64,000 bases of DNA from NCBI RefSeq assembly GCF_016917755.1, contig NZ_CP070326.1:4340001-4404000 (forward strand), read 5' to 3'. This document shows, piece by piece, positions 20,332 through 30,289 of the stretch (the first letter of the stretch is position 1; each line of letters starts with the position of its first letter). The notes below the pieces were generated by a model that made no database searches, was not told the origin of the DNA, and saw nothing but the letters and a program-made list of their open reading frames with translations. The stretch comes from Streptomyces noursei (lineage in GTDB: Bacteria; Actinomycetota; Actinomycetes; Streptomycetales; Streptomycetaceae). The position numbers and the translations under genes were made by a program.

Positions 20332-21306
20332 GTGACCGGGATCAAGACGACCGGCGAGAAGAAGCTGATGCTCTTCTCCGGCCGCGCCCACCCCGAGCTT
20401 GCCGAGGAGGTCGCGCACCAGCTGGGTGTGGGCCTGGTCCCGACGAAGGCTTTCGACTTCGCCAACGGCGAGATCTACGTCCGCTACCAGGAGTCGGCGC
20501 GCGGCGCGGACTGCTTCCTGATCCAGAGCCACACGGCTCCGATCAACAAGTGGATCATGGAACAGCTGATCATGCTCGATGCGCTGAAGCGGGCCTCGGC
20601 CCGGAGCATCACCGTGGTCGTGCCGTTCTACGGGTACGCGCGCCAGGACAAGAAGCACCGTGGGCGCGAGCCGATCTCGGCGCGGCTGATCGCGGACCTG
20701 ATGAAGACCGCGGGCGCGGACCGCATCGTCACCGTGGACCTGCACACGGACCAGATCATGGGCTTCTTCGACGGCCCGGTGGACCACCTCTTCGCGCTGC
20801 CGGTGCTGGCCGACTACGTGGGCGCGAAGGTGGACCGCGACAAGCTGACGGTGGTTTCGCCGGACGCGGGTCGGGTGCGGGTGGCGGACCGCTGGTGCGA
20901 CCGGCTGGGTGCGCCGCTGGCGATCGTCCACAAGCGCCGGGACAAGGACGTGGCGAACCAGGTCACCGTCCACGAGGTCGTCGGTGACGTCAAGGGCCGG
21001 GTCTGCGTCCTGGTCGACGACATGATCGACACCGGTGGCACGATCTGCGCGGCGGCCGAGGCGCTGTACGCCAACGGCGCGGCCGACGTGATCGTGACGG
21101 CGACGCACGGCGTGCTGTCCGGCCCGGCCGCGGACCGGCTGAAGAACTCCAAGGTCAGCGAGTTCGTGTTCACCAACACGCTGCCGACGCCTTCGGAGCT
21201 GGAGCTGGACAAGATCACGGTGCTGTCGATGGCGCCGACGGTCGCGCGGGCGATCCGCGAGGTGTTCGAGGACGGCTCGGTGACGAGCCTGTTCGACGAG
21301 CAGTGA
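20332..21306 (+). CDS. prs: Ribose-phosphate pyrophosphokinase (PRPP synthase)
   Basis: 324 aa from GTG 20332, behind AAGGAG. It makes PRPP from ribose 5-phosphate and ATP for nucleotide, His and Trp synthesis. Class I motifs are present: FANGEIYVRYQES, the flexible loop YGYARQDKKHRGREPISARL, the metal-binding VDLHTDQIMGFF, and the PRPP loop VLVDDMIDTGGTI. Length and motifs are standard. It lies 73 bp after glmU and is probably cotranscribed with it. Confidence 0.97.
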   Translation: MTGIKTTGEKKLMLFSGRAHPELAEEVAHQLGVGLVPTKAFDFANGEIYVRYQESARGADCFLIQSHTAPINKWIMEQLIMLDALKRASARSITVVVPFYGYARQDKKHRGREPISARLIADLMKTAGADRIVTVDLHTDQIMGFFDGPVDHLFALPVLADYVGAKVDRDKLTVVSPDAGRVRVADRWCDRLGAPLAIVHKRRDKDVANQVTVHEVVGDVKGRVCVLVDDMIDTGGTICAAAEALYANGAADVIVTATHGVLSGPAADRLKNSKVSEFVFTNTLPTPSELELDKITVLSMAPTVARAIREVFEDGSVTSLFDEQ

Positions 21307-21339
21307 GCCGGCGGCCGGCGGTGGCCGGCTAGATCGACT

Positions 21340-21368
21340 TTGGGGCGGCCTTCCTGGCCGGGTAGACT
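21340..21368 (+). promoter_or_regulatory. Likely housekeeping promoter for rplY
   Basis: TTGGGG (21340-21345) and TAGACT (21363-21368) are separated by 17 bases, close to the HrdB-type consensus. This puts transcription start near 21375 and leaves a leader of about 125 nt before the rplY ATG. Confidence 0.6.
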
Positions 21369-21499
21369 CATCGAGTTGCTCGGCGAGGGAGGCCGCCTTC
21401 TCATGGCGGTGGTCCGTTATCGACGCGCTCTTCGTAGCAGGTCTGTCGTGGGCCGGGTGACGCCCCGCAGAGATTTCTTCCAGATACGAGGAGTGCGAC

Positions 21500-22084
21500 A
21501 TGGCCGAGATCAAGCTCGCCGCTGAGGCCCGGAACGACTTCGGTAAGGGCGCCGCGCGCCGCCTGCGCCGCGAGGCGAAGATTCCCGCGGTCGTCTACGG
21601 CCACGGCGCGGAGCCGAAGCACGTGGCGGTCGACAGCCACGCGCTGATGATGGCCCTGAAGACCCCGAACGCGCTGATCCGCCTTGAGGGCGAGGGCACC
21701 GACGAGCTGGTGATCCCGAAGGCCGTGCAGCGCGAGGCGATCCGTCGCTTCCTGGTCCACGTCGACTTCCTGGCCGTCAAGAAGGGCGAGAAGGTTTCCG
21801 TCGAGCTGCCGATCCAGACCGAGGGCGAGCTGGCCCCCGGCGGCAACCTGCTGGAGCACCTGCTCAACACGCTGCCGGTCGAGGCCGAGGCGACCCACAT
21901 CCCCGAGTCCGTCACCGTGTCGATCGCGGGCCTGGACGCCGGTCACACCGTGCTCGCCAAGGACATCGAGCTGCCGGCCGGCGCGTCGCTGACCGTCGAG
22001 GGCGACACCCCGGTGCTGCAGGTCGTCGCCGCGCAGGCGGAGGCCCCGGCCGAGGCCGCCGAGGGCGAGGGCGCCGAGGGCTGA
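21500..22084 (+). CDS. rplY: 50S ribosomal protein L25/general stress protein Ctc
   Basis: 194 aa from ATG 21500, with GAGG upstream. This is the long (TL5/Ctc) form. The N-terminal L25 5S-rRNA-binding domain (about 1-95) has RNDFGKGAARRLRREAKIPAVVYGHG, and the C-terminal beta domain (96-180) ends in an Ala/Glu-rich tail. It binds 5S rRNA in the central protuberance; in other bacteria it is also induced by stress. It has its own predicted promoter at 21340 and a terminator-like hairpin before pth. Confidence 0.95.
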   Translation: MAEIKLAAEARNDFGKGAARRLRREAKIPAVVYGHGAEPKHVAVDSHALMMALKTPNALIRLEGEGTDELVIPKAVQREAIRRFLVHVDFLAVKKGEKVSVELPIQTEGELAPGGNLLEHLLNTLPVEAEATHIPESVTVSIAGLDAGHTVLAKDIELPAGASLTVEGDTPVLQVVAAQAEAPAEAAEGEGAEG

Positions 22085-22105
22085 GCCCTCTCGCGGTAGT
22101 TTCTT

Positions 22106-22159
22106 CCCAACCGCTGTCGCGGCGCCGGACGGCGCCGGGGCGGCGGTTGGGTCGTTTTT
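22106..22159 (+). terminator. T-tailed terminator between rplY and pth
   Basis: The arms CCCAACCGC (22106-22114) and GCGGTTGGG (22143-22151) enclose a further GC-rich stem around GCGCC-GGAC-GGCGC. A run of five T follows at 22155-22159. This is one of few U-tailed hairpins in the window. The pth ribosome site starts two bases later, so readthrough must supply pth unless a promoter is hidden in the hairpin. Confidence 0.75.
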
Positions 22160-22173
22160 GAGGAGACGTGGAC

Positions 22174-22764
22174 ATGACCGATGCGGCGAGCCCCTGGCTC
22201 ATCGTGGGGCTCGGCAATCCGGGCCCGGAGTACGCCGGCAACCGCCACAATGTGGGGTTCATGGTGGCGGATCTGCTGGCGGAGCGGATGGGGGGCCGTT
22301 TCAAGGCCCACAAGGCGCGGGCCCAGGTGGTGGAGGGGCGCATCGGTCCGCCGGGCCCGTTGAACCGTCGGGTGGTGGTGGCCAAGCCGTCGTCGTTCAT
22401 GAACGTGTCGGGCGGGCCGACGACCGCGCTGCGGGACTTCTTCAAGGTGCCGGTGGCCAACATCGTCGTGGTGCATGACGAGTTGGACATCGACTACGGC
22501 GCGCTGCGGTTGAAGCTGGGCGGCGGCGACAACGGGCACAACGGACTGAAGTCGATCACGAAGTCGTTGGGCGCGGAGTACCACCGGGTGCGGTTCGGGA
22601 TCGGCCGGCCGCCGGGGCGGATGCAGGTGGCGGACTTCGTGTTGAAGGACTTCTCGTCGACCGAGCGCAAGGAGCTCGGGTACTTCGTGGACCGGGCGGC
22701 GGACGCGGTGGAGGCGTTGGTCGTGGAGGGTCTGGAGCGGGCGCAGAGCACCTACAACTCGTGA
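22174..22764 (+). CDS. pth: Peptidyl-tRNA hydrolase
   Basis: 196 aa. ATG 22174 is preferred over GTG 22168 because GAGGAG then sits nine bases away rather than three. It releases peptidyl-tRNAs that drop off the ribosome. Family residues are present: the substrate Asn and catalytic His in NRHNVGFMVAD, KPSSFMNVSG, and HDELDIDYG with the catalytic Asp, then GGDNGHNGLKSI and FGIGRPPGRM. Length is standard. It shares the conserved position behind rplY and is followed by a strong terminator. Confidence 0.96.
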   Translation: MTDAASPWLIVGLGNPGPEYAGNRHNVGFMVADLLAERMGGRFKAHKARAQVVEGRIGPPGPLNRRVVVAKPSSFMNVSGGPTTALRDFFKVPVANIVVVHDELDIDYGALRLKLGGGDNGHNGLKSITKSLGAEYHRVRFGIGRPPGRMQVADFVLKDFSSTERKELGYFVDRAADAVEALVVEGLERAQSTYNS

Positions 22765-22777
22765 GCGGCGCCCCGAC

Positions 22778-22829
22778 GTACGACGGCGGGCCCGTCCGGA
22801 GGTTTCTCCGGGCGGGCCCGCCGTCGTAC
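22778..22829. terminator. Bidirectional terminator, pth / ppc
   Basis: A 24-bp inverted repeat (22778-22801 with 22806-22829, one G-T pair) with a four-base loop GTTT lies between the converging pth and ppc genes. Confidence 0.85.
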
Positions 22830-22842
22830 GGGGCGGGGGCGG

Positions 22843-25608
<2,766 letters not shown>

Positions 25609-25808
25609 AGGTGCGGCTCCTTGCAGGGATGGTGCAGTCATTGAGCACGTCTGGGCGGGTGGCGGACCGCGCTGTCCGACGTCCCCAGGATAGGTGTCCC
25701 CGTCCGGGGGGAATCACACCGTCCGCAGGGTGGGCACCGGGCCCGGGAGGACGGGTGCGGGGCCTGTCACGGCCTTGCTCGGAGCGGCGTCGCTGCCATA
25801 CTTACGAA

Positions 25809-25823
25809 ACCGTAGGTTACGGT
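25809..25823. promoter_or_regulatory. Palindromic operator of the desaturase-TetR pair
   Basis: ACCGTA-GGT-TACGGT is a perfect 15-bp palindrome 46 bp before the desaturase ATG. A further CCGTAGG half-site lies at 25825-25831. The TetR-family gene two positions downstream is the natural binder (inference). Confidence 0.6.
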
Positions 25824-25869
25824 CCCGTAGGCCGTAGCCGTGCCCCCGAGCCCCGACGAGGGACACCAC

Positions 25870-26892
25870 ATGACCGCTGGTCCGAAAGCCGTGGAAGAGT
25901 CACCCATGCCGCTCGACACTCCCGCCGGTTCTTCTGCCGCCTCCGCCCTGCCGTCCGCGACGCTGGGCGGCGAGCAGCGCAGATCGCTGGAACAGATCAC
26001 CCTGCTGTTGTTCATCACCGTGCCGTTCCTGGCCCTGCTCGCCGCGGTACCGCTGGCCTGGGGCTGGGGCGTGAGCTGGCTGGACCTCGGGCTGATGACC
26101 GCGATGTACTACATCGGCTGTCACGGCATCACCATCGGCTTCCACCGCTACTTCACGCACGGCGCCTTCAAGGCGAAGCGTCCGCTGCGGATCGCGCTGG
26201 CGATCATGGGGTCGATGGCGGTGGAGGGGCCGCTGGTCCGCTGGGTCGCCGATCACCGCAAGCACCACAAGTTCTCCGACGCGGAGGGTGATCCGCACTC
26301 GCCGTGGCGGTACGGCGAGACGGTCCCGGCCCTGATGAAGGGCCTGTGGTGGGCACACGTCGGCTGGATGTTCGACGAGGAGCAGACGCCGCAGCACAAG
26401 TACGCACCGGATCTGATCAAGGACCCGGCGATCCGCACGGTCTCCCGCCAGTTCGTCCTGTGGACGACGGTGTCGCTGCTGATCCCGCCGCTGGTCGGCG
26501 GGCTGGTGACATGGTCCTGGCAGGGCGCGCTGACCGCGTTCTTCTGGGGTTCCCTGGTCCGGGTGGCGCTGCTGCACCACGTCACGTGGTCGATCAACTC
26601 CATCTGCCACGCGGTCGGCAAGCGCCCCTTCAAGTCCCGCGACCGCTCCGGCAACGTCTGGTGGCTCGCGGTCCTGTCCTGCGGCGAGTCCTGGCACAAC
26701 CTGCACCACGCCGACCCGACCTGCGCCCGGCACGGCGTGCTGAAGGGGCAGCTGGACTCCAGCGCCCGGCTGATCCGCTGGTGCGAGCTGGCGGGATGGG
26801 CGTACGACGTGCGGTGGCCCAGCGCGGCCCGGCTCGACGCCCGCCGCCAGGACGGCGCCCGGGGCGAGGAGAGGGCCCCGCTGGGGGCATGA
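25870..26892 (+). CDS. Acyl-CoA/fatty acid desaturase
   Basis: 340 aa from ATG 25870, with GAGGGA eight bases before it; an in-frame ATG at 25840 has no ribosome site. This is a membrane di-iron desaturase of the delta-9 type. The three His boxes are HRYFTH, HRKHH and HNLHH. There are four or more membrane segments (about 45-65, 75-95, 190-215 and 220-240). It introduces a cis double bond into membrane acyl chains, needing a ferredoxin or similar electron donor that is not encoded nearby. It is followed after 7 bp by a TetR regulator, with a palindromic operator upstream, so lipid-responsive control is likely. Confidence 0.9.
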   Translation: MTAGPKAVEESPMPLDTPAGSSAASALPSATLGGEQRRSLEQITLLLFITVPFLALLAAVPLAWGWGVSWLDLGLMTAMYYIGCHGITIGFHRYFTHGAFKAKRPLRIALAIMGSMAVEGPLVRWVADHRKHHKFSDAEGDPHSPWRYGETVPALMKGLWWAHVGWMFDEEQTPQHKYAPDLIKDPAIRTVSRQFVLWTTVSLLIPPLVGGLVTWSWQGALTAFFWGSLVRVALLHHVTWSINSICHAVGKRPFKSRDRSGNVWWLAVLSCGESWHNLHHADPTCARHGVLKGQLDSSARLIRWCELAGWAYDVRWPSAARLDARRQDGARGEERAPLGA

Positions 26893-26899
26893 TTGACGA

Positions 26900-27601
26900 G
26901 TGGCGATCGACAGCAGTGCGAACAACGGCAGCAAGGGAAAGTCCTCCGGGTCCTCCGGGTCCGCGTCCTCGGGGGGCCGGCGGGCCCGGCGGGTGCGGAT
27001 GACCGGCGCGGAGCGCCGTGAGCAGTTGCTGGACATCGGCCGCACGCTCTTCGCCGAGCGCGGCTACGAGGGCACGTCGGTGGAGGAGATCGCGGCGAAG
27101 GCCGGGGTCTCCAAGCCGGTGGTCTACGAGCACTTCGGCGGCAAGGAGGGGCTGTACGCGGTGGTCGTGGACCGCGAGATGCGGCAGCTGCTGGACATGG
27201 TGACCGGCGCGCTGACCGCGGGGCATCCGCGGGAGCTCCTCGAACAGGCGGCGTTCGCGCTGCTCGACTACATCGAGACGTTCACCGACGGCTTCCGGAT
27301 CCTCGTCCGCGACTCCCCCGTCGCCCAGTCGACGGGCACCTTCGCGTCGCTGATCAGCGATATCGCCACGCAGGTCGAGGACATCCTGGGCCTGGAGTTC
27401 AAGGCCCGCGGCTTCGATCCGAAGCTGGCGCCGCTGTACGCGCAGGCCCTGGTCGGCATGGTGGCCCTGACCGGCCAGTGGTGGGTGGACACCCGCAAGC
27501 CGAAGAAGGCGGAGGTGGCGGCGCATCTGGTGAACCTGGCGTGGCACGGGCTGGGGAATCTGGAGCCCAAGCCGCGGCTGATAGGGCACCGCAAGAACTG
27601 A
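26900..27601 (+). CDS. TetR/AcrR family regulator of the desaturase operon
   Basis: 233 aa from GTG 26900, seven bases after the desaturase stop, with a weak ribosome site, so translational coupling is likely. A Ser/Gly-rich head (1-30) precedes the HTH: RREQLLDIGRTLFAERGYEGTSVEEIAAKAGVSKPVVYEHFGGKEGLY (about 38-85). The ligand domain follows and ends GNLEPKPRLIGHRKN. The context (same operon, palindrome at 25809) suggests an autoregulated repressor that senses acyl-CoA or acyl chains, like known desaturase regulators. That role is inferred. Confidence 0.88.
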   Translation: MAIDSSANNGSKGKSSGSSGSASSGGRRARRVRMTGAERREQLLDIGRTLFAERGYEGTSVEEIAAKAGVSKPVVYEHFGGKEGLYAVVVDREMRQLLDMVTGALTAGHPRELLEQAAFALLDYIETFTDGFRILVRDSPVAQSTGTFASLISDIATQVEDILGLEFKARGFDPKLAPLYAQALVGMVALTGQWWVDTRKPKKAEVAAHLVNLAWHGLGNLEPKPRLIGHRKN

Positions 27602-27689
27602 GGTCGCCCCGTCGAGGGGCCGCGCCGTACGGCGCGCAGGGCACCGCGCAGATCCGCGCCGGCCTCGAACCAGCAGCCTTCTCCTGCCT

Positions 27690-27734
27690 CCCCAGGCCGG
27701 CGGCGAGCTGGATGTGGTCGAGGCCGGTGCTCAT
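27690..27734 (-). pseudogene. Truncated 5' end of a VOC (glyoxalase-like) gene
   Basis: The leftward frame from ATG 27734 begins MSTGLDHIQLAAG, the typical start of Streptomyces VOC-superfamily proteins (beta strand with the first metal His). The similarity then stops. The frame runs on into the antisense of the TetR gene without further VOC features. It starts 14 bp behind the tam stop, so an intact gene probably once followed tam. Confidence 0.55.
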
Positions 27735-27748
27735 TGCGGAGCGTCCGG

Positions 27749-28570
27749 TCAGCGGGTGGTCTTCTGGGCTACGGCGAAGATGCGACGGAACGGGAAGACC
27801 GTGCCGTGGCGGCCGGTCGGGTAGGCGCGGCGCAGGGCGTCGCGGTATTCGGCGAGGAAGGCGTCGCGGGCCTCCGGATCGTCTTCGAGGGCGGTGAGGA
27901 CGGGGCGCAGGGCCGTGCCCTTGACCCAGTCGAGGACCGGGTCGTCGCCCTGGAGCAGTTGGACGTAGGTGGTCTCCCACACGTCGGTGGAGCAGCCGAG
28001 GTCGGTCAGGCGCTGCAGGTAGTCGGCGGGTCCGAGGATGTGGACGAAGCGGCGGCCGTGCCGGTCCAGCCGGTCGCGCCACTGGGGCGAGTCGCACAGT
28101 TCGCCCAGGAGGGCGTGGCTGGGCGAGGTGAAGTTGCCCGGGACCTGGAAGGCGAAGGTGCCGCCGGGGGTGAGGGCGTCGATCCAGCGGGCGAAGGAAT
28201 CCGGGTGGTTGGGGACCCATTGCAGGGCCGCGTTGGAGACGATCAGGTCGTAGGGCTCTTCGGGGGTCCAGGTGGCGGCGTCGGCGGGGGCGAAGTCGAG
28301 GTGGCCGCCGCCGGGGGTCGGGCCGGCGTAGGACTCGGCCTCCTTGAGCATTTCGGGAGAGTTGTCGAAGCCGGTGATGTGCGCGTCCGGCCAGCGGTCG
28401 GCGAGCTGGACGGTGACATTGCCGGGGCCGCAGCCGAGATCGGCGATCCGGGCGGGGCGGCCGGGGCGGGGAAGTTGTGGTATCCGGGCGAGGAGGTCGT
28501 GGAAGGGCCGGGTGCGGTGACCGGAGTGGTGGAGATACTGCTGCGGATCCCAGGTCGGTACGTCGTGCAT
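27749..28570 (-). CDS. tam: Trans-aconitate 2-methyltransferase
   Basis: 273 aa from ATG 28570 (MHDVPTWDPQQYLHH). It methylates trans-aconitate, an inhibitor of aconitase, using SAM. It has the class I methyltransferase motif I ADLGCGPGNVTVQL, then GFDNSPEML, and motif IV DLIVSNAALQWVPNHP. The C-terminal half fits Tam (FVHILGPADYLQRLTDLGC, VLDWVKGTALRPVL). It is divergent from a MarR regulator over a 202-bp region with a perfect 18-bp palindrome. This is the tam/tamR arrangement described in S. coelicolor, where TamR responds to trans-aconitate and citrate. Confidence 0.93.
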   Translation of the reverse strand: MHDVPTWDPQQYLHHSGHRTRPFHDLLARIPQLPRPGRPARIADLGCGPGNVTVQLADRWPDAHITGFDNSPEMLKEAESYAGPTPGGGHLDFAPADAATWTPEEPYDLIVSNAALQWVPNHPDSFARWIDALTPGGTFAFQVPGNFTSPSHALLGELCDSPQWRDRLDRHGRRFVHILGPADYLQRLTDLGCSTDVWETTYVQLLQGDDPVLDWVKGTALRPVLTALEDDPEARDAFLAEYRDALRRAYPTGRHGTVFPFRRIFAVAQKTTR

Positions 28571-28706
28571 GTTCGATAACCCCTTTGCTCGTACAGGGCC
28601 GGCACGGGTTTGCGGTACATCGATCCGAACGCCGTTCGATCGAGTTCTGGCCATCTCGGATGGATTCCGGGCTCGCGGCCACGATGCCCAGTAGTCCAGC
28701 AAAATA

Positions 28707-28724
28707 TATCTCGACGTCGAGATA
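28707..28724. promoter_or_regulatory. TamR (MarR-type) operator
   Basis: TATCTCGACGTCGAGATA is a perfect 18-bp palindrome in the tam-tamR intergenic region, 49 bp before the tamR ATG. It fits the MarR-family operator pattern (ATCTCGACGTCGAGAT) reported for TamR. A weaker related sequence, TTACGTCGACAGA, lies at about 28741. Confidence 0.85.
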
Positions 28725-28772
28725 CTTGCCATCAAGAGACTTTACGTCGACAGACCCTTTACACTGATCGCC

Positions 28773-29270
28773 ATGGAGGACGAGGTCGATCGACTGGTCG
28801 CAGCATGGCGCCGCGAGCGCCCGGACCTCGACGTGGAGCCGCTGGAGGTCCTCAGTCGTGTCTCCAGGCTGGCCAGGCACCTCGACCGGGCCCGCCGTCT
28901 CGCGTTCGCCGAGGTCGGCCTGGAGCCCTGGGAGTTCGACGTGCTGACCGCGCTGCGGCGCGCCGGCGCGCCCTACCAACTCTCCCCCGGCGCACTGCTC
29001 ACCCAGACCCTGGTCACCTCCGGCACGATGACCAACCGCATCGACCGGCTCGCCAAGAAGGAGTTGGTGGAGCGGCTGCCGGACCCCAGCGACCGGCGCG
29101 GCGTGCTGGTCCGCCTGACGGCCAACGGCCGTGACAAGGCCGACGAGTCGCTGGCCGGGCTGCTGACGCAGGAGCGCGCCATCCTGGCCGAGCTGTCGCG
29201 CGCGCAGCGCCACGAATTGGCCGGTCTGCTGCGTCGGTTGACCGGACCGTTTGACAACGTGCCGAGTTAA
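28773..29270 (+). CDS. tamR: MarR-family regulator TamR
   Basis: 165 aa from ATG 28773. The winged-helix core reads LEPWEFDVLTALRRAGAPYQLSPGALLTQTLVTSGTMTNRIDRL, with the wing DPSDRRGVLVRL. The N-terminal helix (EDEVDRLVAAWRRERPDLD) is typical of the UrtR-like MarR group that binds citrate or aconitate. It is divergent from tam over a perfect MarR palindrome. The expected role is a repressor of tam and of itself, released by trans-aconitate during oxidative stress on aconitase. This comes from the published S. coelicolor system, plus the synteny seen here. Confidence 0.9.
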   Translation: MEDEVDRLVAAWRRERPDLDVEPLEVLSRVSRLARHLDRARRLAFAEVGLEPWEFDVLTALRRAGAPYQLSPGALLTQTLVTSGTMTNRIDRLAKKELVERLPDPSDRRGVLVRLTANGRDKADESLAGLLTQERAILAELSRAQRHELAGLLRRLTGPFDNVPS

Positions 29271-29293
29271 GGCCATAGGGCCATAAGGCCATA
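29271..29293. repeat. Three tandem GGCCATA units
   Basis: GGCCATA occurs at 29271-29277, 29279-29285 and 29287-29293, exactly every 8 bp, directly after the tamR TAA. It could be a slippage product or a small regulatory array before the SDR gene. No further copies are visible. Confidence 0.7.
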
Positions 29294-29351
29294 GGTCCAC
29301 GCGACCGGCGTCCTCTTGCCGGGCCGGCCCGGGGTGGGCTTGGATCATGGC

Positions 29352-30167
29352 ATGAGCCAGCAGGGGACGGACGGGGCGCCAGTAGGTCCGTACTACGGCG
29401 GCGCGGGCAGACGGAGGCGGCGGTTCGCGGGGCGGACGGTGCTGGTGACCGGGGCCGCCGGCGGCATCGGAGCGGCGACCGCGGACCGGTTGGCGGCCGA
29501 GGGCGCCGCGGTGCTGCTGCTGGACATCGACGACGCCCGCGGGGAACGCACCGCACGGCGCATCCGGGCGGCCGGCGGACGGGCCTCCTACGAGCACTGC
29601 GACGTGGCCGGCGAGGACGACTGGCGGCGGGCCGTCGCCGCGGCACACACCCGCTACGGGCCGGTGGACGGCCTGGTCAGCAACGCCTACCTGCCGCACA
29701 TGGCACCGGCCGACCAGACCTCTCCGGCGGACTGGGACCGGCAGTTGGCGGTGAATCTGACCGGGGCGTTCCTGGGCGTGCGGGCGGTGCTGGCGGACCT
29801 GCGGGAGCGCGGCGGCGCGGTGGTGCTCACATCGTCGGTGCACGCGCTGGTGGGGCTGCCGGGACGGCCTGCGTACGCGGCGTCCAAGGCGGGCCTGACC
29901 GGGCTGGGGCGGCAGTTGGCGGTGGAGTACGGGCCCGAGGTGCGGGTCAACTGCGTGCTGCCGGGGCCGGTGCTGACCGCCGCGTGGGACGGCATCGACG
30001 AGGAGCAGCGGCGGGCCAGCGCGGCGGAGACGGCGGCCCGGCGGCTGGGGCGGCCCGAGGAGGTCGCGGCGGCCATCGCGTTCCTGCTGTCCGAGGAGGC
30101 GTCGTTCGTGACGGGGGCGAGCCTGGTCGTGGACGGCGGCTGGAGCGTGTACAAGAACTCCTCGTGA
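29352..30167 (+). CDS. SDR-family oxidoreductase
   Basis: 271 aa from ATG 29352. Classical short-chain dehydrogenase: dinucleotide motif TGAAGGIGAATA, acidic residue LLLDIDDARGE (favours NAD over NADP), DVAGEDDW, the catalytic Ser in VVLTSSVHAL, YAASKAG with catalytic Tyr and Lys, and VNCVLPGPVLTAAW. The NNAG-type motif is changed to SNAYLPH. The N-terminus has an extra Gly/Arg-rich segment of about 30 residues. Substrate unknown. It stands 122 bp before the beta-galactosidase gene on the same strand, so a sugar substrate is possible (inference only). Confidence 0.85.
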   Translation: MSQQGTDGAPVGPYYGGAGRRRRRFAGRTVLVTGAAGGIGAATADRLAAEGAAVLLLDIDDARGERTARRIRAAGGRASYEHCDVAGEDDWRRAVAAAHTRYGPVDGLVSNAYLPHMAPADQTSPADWDRQLAVNLTGAFLGVRAVLADLRERGGAVVLTSSVHALVGLPGRPAYAASKAGLTGLGRQLAVEYGPEVRVNCVLPGPVLTAAWDGIDEEQRRASAAETAARRLGRPEEVAAAIAFLLSEEASFVTGASLVVDGGWSVYKNSS

Positions 30168-30289
30168 GGCAGACCTGAAGGGGGCGGCGCTCCGCGGGCG
30201 GTCGTGGCGGGCGGCGCCCGTGACGTGGCGCCGCGGTGTGCCCCAGGGCCGCCCGGCGCCGGAATCCCGTATGCGAGCCAGGAGGTCCG

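Noticed and set aside
27650..27690. A T-arm-like sequence on the minus strand (GCTGG-TTCGAGG-CCGGC), as if a tRNA or attachment-site fragment.
   Set aside because: No matching acceptor or anticodon arm is present on either side and no integrase is in the window, so it is probably chance.
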